From Bacteroidota bacterium (GTDB lineage Bacteria > Bacteroidota > Bacteroidia > Chitinophagales > Chitinophagaceae): DNA of 5,660 nt. Position 1 is the first letter of the stretch; each line of letters opens with the position of its first letter. Positions 1 through 5,660 of the stretch are shown here, one piece after another. Made by a program: the position numbers and the translations under genes. Location of the stretch: assembly GCA_023423405.1 (NCBI GenBank), contig JAFAFR010000028.1, positions 1 through 5,660 of the forward strand. Reading direction: 5' to 3'. Below the pieces are notes generated by a model. It ran no database searches. It saw only the letters and a program-made list of their open reading frames with translations, and had not been told where the DNA came from.

Positions 1-2
1 AG

Positions 3-647
3 AGCCTCGCGGCCGAGCAGAGCGGCAGTGCACCTGGCAACGGCATCGAAGGCGGCGCAGGCAGCGCCCCCGGCTGGTCGGCGCCGGTGCTGCTGGGCAG
101 CGGCGTCGCGGGCGTGGTGAGCCTGACGCCGAAGGACCAGGTGTGGGTGTCGGGCACCCAGACCACCCTCGACGCCGGGCATGACCTGAACTGGCTGAGC
201 CAGGGTGGCACCGTGCTGGCCGTGGCCGGCGGCGCCGTGCTGTTCACCCACGGCGGTGAAGCGGCCAGCGGCAACCCCAACCCGACCCGCGGCATCGCCC
301 TGCACGCCGCGCAGGGCAAGGTCAGCGCAAGGGCGCACCGCAACGCAGCCAAGGTCGCGGCCAAGCAGAGCGTCACCATCGCCAGCACCCAGGGCGACGT
401 CGGGATCGAGGCCAGCAAGCACGTCCTGCTGACCGCCGGCGGCGCCTACCTCAAGCTCGAAGGCGGCGACATCGAGCTGGGCGCGCCGGGGAAGATCGAG
501 TTCAAGGCGACGCGGAAGGATTGGAATTCGGCGAAGGGGGGTGAGGGGCAGGCATCGACGCTCGGGGATAGCGGTTTGAAGCTCTGCGAGTTCAGGACGC
601 GTGGCGTCGATGCGGCTGGCGAAGGCATCGTTCCATTGGGGCAATGA
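3..647 (+). CDS. vgrG: T6SS spike protein VgrG, C-terminal part (DUF2345 region), 5' end outside window
   Basis: The frame is open from the window edge (first full codon at 3) to a TGA at 645-647, so about 214 C-terminal residues of a longer gene are visible; VgrG proteins are usually well over 600 residues. The internal GTG at 87 is not the true start. The visible part has the repetitive, Gly/Ala-rich beta-strand pattern of DUF2345, the extension after the gp5-like needle of VgrG. Recognisable pieces are VSGTQTTLDAGHDLNWLSQG near the beginning and HVLLTAGGAYLKLEGGDIEL near the end. VgrG forms the trimeric tip of the T6SS tube and carries effectors into target cells. After DUF2345 there is a tail of about 50 residues (KATRKDW to PLGQ) that may be specific for the adaptor or cargo encoded next. 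GC is very high, 73% in the line 181-240. The downstream adaptor gene probably overlaps its last codons. Confidence 0.9.
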   Translation, partial: SLAAEQSGSAPGNGIEGGAGSAPGWSAPVLLGSGVAGVVSLTPKDQVWVSGTQTTLDAGHDLNWLSQGGTVLAVAGGAVLFTHGGEAASGNPNPTRGIALHAAQGKVSARAHRNAAKVAAKQSVTIASTQGDVGIEASKHVLLTAGGAYLKLEGGDIELGAPGKIEFKATRKDWNSAKGGEGQASTLGDSGLKLCEFRTRGVDAAGEGIVPLGQ

Positions 648-1509
648 CGTGGATGGACTCTGGCATCGCACGCTGCTGGCGCAAGACTACGCGCTGATCA
701 ATCCATTGCAGGTGGATGCGGCGCTATGGTCGGATTTACCGGTGGCTGTGCTCGTCCCGCCGGAGCTTGAAGCTCAAGCGCATTTGATGCCTCGTCTGCT
801 TGATCTGAACGCGATGCAGGAAGAAGCGAAAATCCAACTTCTGGATCGCGCCCTGCTCCAGCAACAGCACAGCCGCTTTTCCTATTTCTCAGCAATGCTT
901 GTATCCGGTTTGCCGATGGCGCAAATGGCGTCGCGTCTATCCAAGCGGCTGGTCGCAGGTGGGCCTGACGCGAGCAAGGCGCTGTTGCGCTTCTACGATC
1001 CGCGCGTTTTCCGCCACTTGTGCTGGGTGCTGTCGCCGGACCAGCTGAGTCGCCTGTTGTCCGGCATTGAATCCTGGACCTGGTGCGACATGCGTGGGCA
1101 GTGGCGGCAATACCGGCCTGCGGACATAACGGCGCGCTCCGACTTGCGTCTGGCCGCAGGGCAATGGGAAGACCTGCAGAGGCTTGGATTGCTCAACCGC
1201 TGCCTGCAGCAAATTGCACGCGCTGAACCCGACAGTGCCTGCGATGACGCTGTTGCGAAATCCGTGAATCTTCTCTTGAAAGCGGCATACGAACGGCACG
1301 GGCTGGCGGACGGTCCGGATCGCTGTCTGTATGCCGAGCAGGGCGTCCGTTTCCATCCGGAAATCCATCGTAATGTCGAGATCGCCGAGCGCATTGCGCG
1401 CGCCGGTACTGGCGCCGTGAGCTATGTGGATGCCTGTCGCGATCTGGACGATGCCACGTTGCGACGTTTCGCCAAAGATTTGAGTCAATCACAAGGAATG
1501 TCGTCATGA
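610..1509 (+). CDS. DUF4123 domain protein, T6SS effector adaptor/chaperone (Tap/TEC type)
   Basis: DUF4123 proteins load a specific effector onto its cognate VgrG and are not themselves secreted; the role here is inferred from family and position. With the ATG at 610 the product is 299 residues. The N-terminal half has the DUF4123 pattern: a strand with YALINPLQ (27-34), a hydrophobic VAVLVPPEL stretch, and the conserved LLRFYDPRVFRHL block (125-137) followed by a Trp-containing IESWTW. The C-terminal half is helical and less conserved, the usual place for effector binding. The start is uncertain: GTG 601 and ATG 610 lie inside vgrG with AGGA at 594-597 spaced badly for both (3 and 12 bases), while GTG 649, just after the vgrG stop, has GGGG at 638-641 spaced 7 bases away. 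The stop overlaps the effector start by four bases (ATGA at 1506-1509), indicating translational coupling and a matched adaptor-effector pair. Confidence 0.85.
   Translation: MRLAKASFHWGNDVDGLWHRTLLAQDYALINPLQVDAALWSDLPVAVLVPPELEAQAHLMPRLLDLNAMQEEAKIQLLDRALLQQQHSRFSYFSAMLVSGLPMAQMASRLSKRLVAGGPDASKALLRFYDPRVFRHLCWVLSPDQLSRLLSGIESWTWCDMRGQWRQYRPADITARSDLRLAAGQWEDLQRLGLLNRCLQQIARAEPDSACDDAVAKSVNLLLKAAYERHGLADGPDRCLYAEQGVRFHPEIHRNVEIAERIARAGTGAVSYVDACRDLDDATLRRFAKDLSQSQGMSS
1493..1497 (+). promoter_or_regulatory. Shine-Dalgarno AAGGA for the effector gene
   Basis: AAGGA lies 8 bases before the ATG at 1506, inside the end of the adaptor gene. It is the clearest ribosome binding site in the window. 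It supports 1506 as the effector start and, with the ATGA stop/start overlap, coupled translation of adaptor and effector. Confidence 0.7.
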
Positions 1510-4340
1510 CCGAGCCCGCTTCTGCCAGCTGCCCCTTTTGCGAAAAGAAGGGGTTGCCGATCCTTCCCCTGCGCTACGCCGTTGCGCGTACCGACTATGA
1601 TGCCAAGCACCCACGAGGGCGGGCATTAGACCTATCGTCCGGTTTTGGTGCCGGCGTGACCGACATTGCGCTGCCGGCCGCGAGCGTGAAGTACACGACC
1701 CGTCTATTGCGGCCAGGCTATCTCTACGCTTTCAACGAGGCGCGCGGTGAATGGAAGGCTTACCTGGTCACCGAACTGGGCTATCTCTACGAGTTCGATA
1801 TCGAAGACACCACCCCACCAGATGCTGACGCGATTGAATTCACTTGTTTCCGGACCGGGGAAGAGTTCGTGGCCCGCTGTATCACGGTTCCAGACGCAGT
1901 GAACGCCACTCGACTATGGCTGGGGTTTTCCGACACGGCGTGGACACCGGCGGTGTGGACGCGGCACCGCAGGCAGGCCTACCGCGAGCGGCATATGCGA
2001 GCGGTGGATGTGAAGCAGTGGGTGGGCGGCAATGTCGGCCAGCCGCATACGGCTGTCTTTGCCCGATTGGAGGAAGTGGTAAACGAGTTTACGAGGGTTG
2101 GTGCCGACAGGGGCGAACAAGCACCGCCACCACCGCCGCCTCGCCTTGAGTATGATTCCGATACAGGGGAATGGCGCATGGCGTCCGAGTTGGCGACAGC
2201 CGAAGTCTGGCACTATCCGGCATTTGGCTTCTCTCCACATCGGTTCCATGGTTGCAAGCATGAGGCTGAGGGCTTGCTCGCATGGGCGGGTCGGGCGGCC
2301 GAGCGGGTCGGTACGCCCGCGATGCTGGTGGCGTTGGATGATCCGGTCGGAATCACCATGGAGCTGGCCGCGTTGATGGCAGCACGGCTTGATGAGTTTC
2401 TGTCGCAGGAATCGTTGCAACGGCCACTGGCGATTTCGGCGTTGGTTGACTCGTTGGCGGAAGCGATCCGCAACAACGCCGAACTGGACGAGGTTCGTAG
2501 CGCAGAGCGCGAAGCCGTCTGGCGCGCCCACCCTTGGAACTACCCGACGTACATAGGCTCACGCGACGGCCGTTACGATTTCGTCAATCGTCATGAACAG
2601 CGCCTGCGCAGCGAAAGTGCCTATCGGGCGGAATGGGAAGCCAAGCTCGAAGCGGCTCGGCAATCGGCTGCGGAGGGGTTGACGGAAGAGGATCTGGAAC
2701 AGGCTGCCGACAAGGCCTGGAAGAAGTATCGCAGTAAGCTGCAGCCTGGTGAGCCGGAGCGCTGGCGACAAACAACCTACCAACCGCAATTGGAAGACTA
2801 TGATCAGCGGGTGTTGGTGCCATTGGCGCAGGCGCATCAGGCATGGTTGCGCGGTCCCGCTACTGCGGCCTGCTTCGAGTGCAATCATGACGAAGCCGAT
2901 GGGGATTCGGGCACCGGCTACGTGCAGACACTGCTGCTGTGTATCCAGGACACGCAACAGAACCAGATCTGCTTCGACAACTATGTCGAGTGGCTTTCGG
3001 CCAACACGGTCAAGCCGGACAATCTGCTGCAGCGGGCGTTGGTGCACAACCAGAAAGACGTGATCGAAGCGCTGGACCAGGCCGTACCTGGAGCGGGGCT
3101 GCCCAAGGATGCCTTGCCGGCAGTCAAATGGCAGAGTCTGATCAGCCTGTACCAGCGCAGCCTGAGGCACGTGAATGAGGGTGGCCAGAATCTTGCAGCG
3201 CAGCTTCTGGTGGCGGTGGGCGGCCCGATCATGAGGGTGGTGGATGGCATGATCGACCACACGGTCGGGCGGTTGCTTGTCGCCATGGGCGTGATCGGCC
3301 AGGCGCCGATCCTACCGCTCACGTACGCGGGTACGGTGGATCAGGCGCTGGATGTGATGGTGGACATGATGAAACAGGTCAACCCGGGCGCGCTGGAGGG
3401 CGTGGATGCCGGCCTTCTCAAGCGCCGGCTGGAGATCCGTTCACGCGGCAGGCGCCATGTCACCCGGACGCGCGGAGCTGGCGGGCGCTTTGCGCCCGGA
3501 CAGGTGAGGCTGCGAGTGGACAGGTTTGCGTTGGGTCAACTCGGCGGAACGGGAACGCCTGTGGAAATTGCGGACCGCGCAGCATTGACGGTGTTGAGGA
3601 TGGACCAGTTTCCGAGGAACGGGGTGGCTCGGTTCCAGGCAATGTTCGGCACCAATGCGCGGCTGGCGGTGGTGGGATTGATCCTGCAAGTGGTAAGCGC
3701 CAACCAGGTAGCGGGAAAACTGGACGGAGTAATGGAGCATCGGCGAACGGAGAGCAACTGGCGATTCCGGTCGTCGGTGGTCGCAATCATTGGTGGTATT
3801 GGCAACCTGCTTCACGACGGCGTGGTGAATGGCGGGAGGGCGGGAAGTGTGCGACTTGCACGAGCGGCATCGGCTACGTGGATTAAGATGCTCGGAGTAA
3901 TAAGCAGAATACTTGGATTTGTGGCGGCCGCGGTTATGGCTGTGATGGATTTCAGAGCTGCAAACGGGGAGCGTCAAAGGGGTAATTACGGAATGATGGC
4001 GCTTTACATTGTCTCAGGGGTTGCGGGGGTAGGCGCGGCACTTCTCTTCAGCGGGCTATTGGGCGCAACCGTTTTTGGCTTGTCGGCGACTGGTGTCGGA
4101 ATAATTCTTGTGATCCTTGGCATCGGAATAGCCTTGTTGATCGAGTTCTTCAAGACCAACGAATTGCAGGAGTGGATGGAGCGCTGCGTATTCGGCGTTT
4201 TGGAAAGTGGTAAGCGGTATCCGGATTTGGATCGAGAGATGGAGCAGTTTGAGGTGGCGATGCGGGCACTTGGTTTTAGATCCGGAGAAGAAGAATCGAT
4301 AGGTGAGCCAAGCCAAATCTCGGCTTCAAGCGCAGGCTGA
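1506..4340 (+). CDS. VasX/BTH_I2691-like T6SS effector with N-terminal MIX motif and hydrophobic, probably membrane-acting C-terminus
   Basis: The product is 944 residues with a good ribosome binding site. The N-terminus resembles the VasX N-terminal/BTH_I2691 effector family and contains all parts of the MIX motif described for T6SS effectors: PILPLR (18-23), LRPGYLYAF (68-76) and LGFSDTAWTPAVW (139-151). A CPFC pair sits at 9-12. A six-proline linker (207-212) separates this module from a conserved middle region containing ALDDPVGITMEL (276-287), followed by charged helical sequence to about residue 420. Hydrophobic or amphipathic stretches occur near 563-598, 718-732 and 758-769, then three likely membrane segments at about 795-816, 830-852 and 856-882. 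The end is the family-typical LQEWMERCVFG (887-897) and an acidic, disordered-looking tail. Residues 639-673 are strikingly arginine-rich. I see no catalytic signature of a nuclease, lipase or amidase. A VasX-like pore or membrane-disrupting activity in the target inner membrane is therefore inferred, not shown. GC falls toward the 3' end. Confidence 0.88.
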   Translation: MTEPASASCPFCEKKGLPILPLRYAVARTDYDAKHPRGRALDLSSGFGAGVTDIALPAASVKYTTRLLRPGYLYAFNEARGEWKAYLVTELGYLYEFDIEDTTPPDADAIEFTCFRTGEEFVARCITVPDAVNATRLWLGFSDTAWTPAVWTRHRRQAYRERHMRAVDVKQWVGGNVGQPHTAVFARLEEVVNEFTRVGADRGEQAPPPPPPRLEYDSDTGEWRMASELATAEVWHYPAFGFSPHRFHGCKHEAEGLLAWAGRAAERVGTPAMLVALDDPVGITMELAALMAARLDEFLSQESLQRPLAISALVDSLAEAIRNNAELDEVRSAEREAVWRAHPWNYPTYIGSRDGRYDFVNRHEQRLRSESAYRAEWEAKLEAARQSAAEGLTEEDLEQAADKAWKKYRSKLQPGEPERWRQTTYQPQLEDYDQRVLVPLAQAHQAWLRGPATAACFECNHDEADGDSGTGYVQTLLLCIQDTQQNQICFDNYVEWLSANTVKPDNLLQRALVHNQKDVIEALDQAVPGAGLPKDALPAVKWQSLISLYQRSLRHVNEGGQNLAAQLLVAVGGPIMRVVDGMIDHTVGRLLVAMGVIGQAPILPLTYAGTVDQALDVMVDMMKQVNPGALEGVDAGLLKRRLEIRSRGRRHVTRTRGAGGRFAPGQVRLRVDRFALGQLGGTGTPVEIADRAALTVLRMDQFPRNGVARFQAMFGTNARLAVVGLILQVVSANQVAGKLDGVMEHRRTESNWRFRSSVVAIIGGIGNLLHDGVVNGGRAGSVRLARAASATWIKMLGVISRILGFVAAAVMAVMDFRAANGERQRGNYGMMALYIVSGVAGVGAALLFSGLLGATVFGLSATGVGIILVILGIGIALLIEFFKTNELQEWMERCVFGVLESGKRYPDLDREMEQFEVAMRALGFRSGEEESIGEPSQISASSAG

Positions 4341-4343
4341 ATT

Positions 4344-5396
4344 ATGGATTTTACCGGTCTTGGTAAATTTACGGCTTTCAAGTTAGATCGCCCGTTGGCT
4401 CCAGAAGAGTTAGGCTGTGAGTTGAAACTTGGGGAGCAGGTTAGTACGGAACCACAAGATTGGTTGTCAGTCATAAAATTGAATGACACCTATTTGGAGT
4501 TGGTGGATCGCTGGTACCCGATTCGCGGCTTCGCAGCTTGGATGGGTATATTACTTCTGGCGGTCGTCGCTTTCGGGCTCATAGTTTCATTTCTTCCGTT
4601 GTGGGACTGGCTTTATTGTGAGGAATGTTTGGCGCGGAGTGGTGGCGGATTTCCGGCCTGGGGCGTGCCGCTTGTTGGGGCTCCTTTGCTTGTTCCGTTG
4701 GCGTTGCTATGTGTTTACCTGATTAGGCTCGATTGTTTTCGTTATACACACTACCCCATTCGTCTCAACAGAAAGACACGCCAAGTATATGCCTTCCGTC
4801 CAGACGGTACTGTGATCCGTGCGTCTTGGGATGACTTGTTTCTGTGCGCGGTCAAGAACGAACTTACCATGTGGCAGTCTAGCGAGGATGTGCGAGCCCA
4901 CGTCCTGGAGGAAGATGGCGAGACGGTAAAAGACACCTTCACTTTGGCGTACCCATTCTTGGGTGACGAAGCGGGTCTGATGCGGGTATGGGAATATATC
5001 CGCCGCTACATGGAAGATCCGGATGGTGTGGAGCAGAACTTCACACTGACAGAGCTATGCATGCCGGTCGATGGTCGGCGCGAAGGCTTGACTTTCGGCT
5101 TGATGCGGACGTTCGCGCCTTATGCGAAGTGGCCAGTCATTCAACTGCTGGCTTCACCGTTATGGGCGTTGACCACGCTGGGCCGTTGGTTGGCGATGTA
5201 CACAAGCAAGGTGCCGACTTGGCCCGCAGATATAGAGGCCGCCTGTCGGGTGGACCCGGGCGATCCTTATCAGAAGGACTGGTGCAGTAACGGTAAGTAT
5301 GACTTCCATGAACTGGGCTGGCCGATAATCTGTTTTTTTGTTGGTCTTCTTGTGATGGTGGGCGGTGTCGTTTGGCTGCTGTCGGTCATCGCATAA
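4344..5396 (+). CDS. Polytopic membrane protein, probably DUF6708 family; candidate immunity protein for the upstream effector
   Basis: This 350-residue protein starts 3 bases after the effector stop, with only a weak AGG (4334-4336) 7 bases before the ATG, so translation probably depends on coupling to the effector. It resembles DUF6708 proteins found beside T6SS effectors: an N-terminal soluble part ending in LNDTYLELVDRWYPIRG (46-62), membrane segments at about 64-86 and 104-129, a cytosolic-looking module beginning YPIRLNRKTRQVYAF (137-151) with a W-D-D-L after it, a further hydrophobic stretch near 264-286, and a C-terminal membrane segment at about 326-349. There is no cleavable signal peptide. 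Its position directly after a membrane-targeting effector, plus inner-membrane topology, suggests it blocks the effector in the producing cell. That is inference: some DUF6708 proteins could be accessory factors instead. Its GC is the lowest in the window (37% in 4441-4500), matching the effector's 3' end and unlike the vgrG sequences. Confidence 0.75.
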   Translation: MDFTGLGKFTAFKLDRPLAPEELGCELKLGEQVSTEPQDWLSVIKLNDTYLELVDRWYPIRGFAAWMGILLLAVVAFGLIVSFLPLWDWLYCEECLARSGGGFPAWGVPLVGAPLLVPLALLCVYLIRLDCFRYTHYPIRLNRKTRQVYAFRPDGTVIRASWDDLFLCAVKNELTMWQSSEDVRAHVLEEDGETVKDTFTLAYPFLGDEAGLMRVWEYIRRYMEDPDGVEQNFTLTELCMPVDGRREGLTFGLMRTFAPYAKWPVIQLLASPLWALTTLGRWLAMYTSKVPTWPADIEAACRVDPGDPYQKDWCSNGKYDFHELGWPIICFFVGLLVMVGGVVWLLSVIA

Positions 5397-5448
5397 TTTT
5401 CTGATTTTTATCTTCGGTCCGAGGATCCCTTCGCCGAGTACTCTGCGA
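5397..5448 (+). other. Short spacer between immunity candidate and second vgrG-like frame
   Basis: These 52 bases begin with a T-rich stretch (5397-5414), but no GC-rich inverted repeat precedes it, so I do not call an intrinsic terminator. I see no convincing -35/-10 pair and no Shine-Dalgarno correctly spaced for the ATG at 5449; the nearest GAGG (5421-5424) is 24 bases away. Composition is intermediate (about 52% GC in 5401-5460), between the AT-richer immunity gene and the GC-rich vgrG block. Confidence 0.5.
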
Positions 5449-5660
5449 ATGAATCGTCCGGCGCATATTAGAGCGCTACCGGGTTCACTTCGATCCGGCG
5501 AGAACTGCGTCGGCTTCGCGCTGGACGTGACCCCGCTGTCGGTCGATGCCGGGCTCGACCTGGATGCGCTGATCGGTACCCCGGCGTTGCTGGAGCTGCG
5601 CACCGCCGATGCTGGGCTGCGGCCGCTGCACGGGCATGTAATCGCGGCGGAACTGGTCGG
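5449..5660 (+). CDS. Second VgrG-like frame, N-terminal portion; runs off the window and may be 5'-truncated
   Basis: The frame is open from an ATG at 5449 to the window end (70 codons). From about residue 18 it matches the N-terminal VgrG (gp27-like) pattern: VGFALDVTPLSVDAGLDLDA, then LIGTPALLELRTAD and LRPLHGHVIAAELVG, equivalent to the usual strand, LIG-P, L-T-D and HG-V positions of VgrG. GC rises to 68% in 5521-5580, like the first vgrG. Full-length VgrG proteins normally have about 40-50 residues before this block, while here only about two dozen are available, they do not look like VgrG, and no good ribosome binding site precedes the ATG. The only other in-frame start after the upstream TGA (5353-5355) is a GTG at 5365 inside the immunity gene. 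It could be a real gene with a divergent N-terminus, or a truncated vgrG remnant left by recombination; the window ends too early to decide. Confidence 0.6.
   Translation, partial: MNRPAHIRALPGSLRSGENCVGFALDVTPLSVDAGLDLDALIGTPALLELRTADAGLRPLHGHVIAAELV

Noticed and set aside
1914..2531. Minus-strand open frame of 205 codons opposite the effector N-terminal region
   Set aside because: It is antisense to the MIX-containing coding sequence and its translation is low-complexity, Arg/Gln/Pro-rich, with no domain.
2559..3260. Long open frame of 233 codons on the minus strand
   Set aside because: It lies entirely opposite the effector gene, whose protein has coherent family motifs. The minus-strand product has no recognisable domain and is the kind of shadow expected in GC-rich coding DNA.
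4004..4489. Minus-strand open frame of 161 codons across the effector/immunity junction, possible antisense antitoxin
   Set aside because: The product is Ser/Pro/Asn-rich without a fold signature and overlaps the membrane segments of the effector. No promoter or ribosome binding site is convincing.
5397..5430. Possible rho-independent terminator (T-rich stretch plus TCGG/CCGA and GGATCC palindromes)
   Set aside because: The palindromes lie after the T-run rather than before it and leave no workable loop, so no terminator hairpin forms.
5453..5527. Frame-2 stretch reading IVRRILERYRVHF that could be a frameshifted VgrG N-terminus
   Set aside because: It is bounded by TGA at 5450 and TGA at 5528 and has no in-frame start codon. 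The resemblance is too weak to argue for a frameshift.
5160..5603. Minus-strand open frame spanning the spacer between the immunity candidate and the second vgrG
   Set aside because: It crosses two plus-strand coding regions and its translation has no resemblance to known proteins, so it is probably chance.
1..5660. Search by eye for CRISPR repeats, tRNA, insertion-sequence ends or Rhs/YD repeats
   Set aside because: No regularly spaced repeats, tRNA-like folds, transposase frames or YD-repeat motifs were seen.

Overview
The window reads as one type VI secretion system (T6SS) vgrG/effector island, with every real gene on the plus strand. The high GC of the flanking vgrG sequence (about 70%) and the style of the VgrG fragments suggest a gammaproteobacterium of the Xanthomonadaceae/Lysobacteraceae type. 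That placement is from family resemblance only and no phylogenetic marker is present.

Layout: (1) the 3' end of a vgrG gene, DUF2345 region, up to 647; (2) a DUF4123 adaptor/chaperone gene (about 610-1509); (3) a 944-residue VasX/BTH_I2691-like effector (1506-4340), with all three MIX sub-motifs at its N-terminus and three hydrophobic segments at its C-terminus; (4) a 350-residue polytopic membrane protein, probably DUF6708 family, that is the obvious candidate immunity protein (4344-5396); (5) a short spacer; (6) the 5' part of a second vgrG-like frame (5449 to the window end), whose N-terminus looks unusually short. The four genes from vgrG to the immunity candidate overlap or nearly abut and are probably co-transcribed, though no promoter or terminator is visible.

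Inferred working model: the DUF4123 protein binds the MIX-type N-terminus of the effector and loads it onto the VgrG spike. The sheath then fires VgrG and its cargo into a neighbouring cell, where the hydrophobic C-terminus acts on the inner membrane. The downstream membrane protein protects the producer and its siblings. Base composition falls from about 60-73% GC upstream to about 37-52% over the effector C-terminus and the immunity gene, then returns to about 68% in the second vgrG. This fits exchange of a toxin-tip/immunity cassette between vgrG homology blocks. The general architecture is known; the points of interest are this cassette boundary, the truncated-looking second vgrG, an arginine-rich stretch inside the effector, and the unusually large predicted immunity protein.
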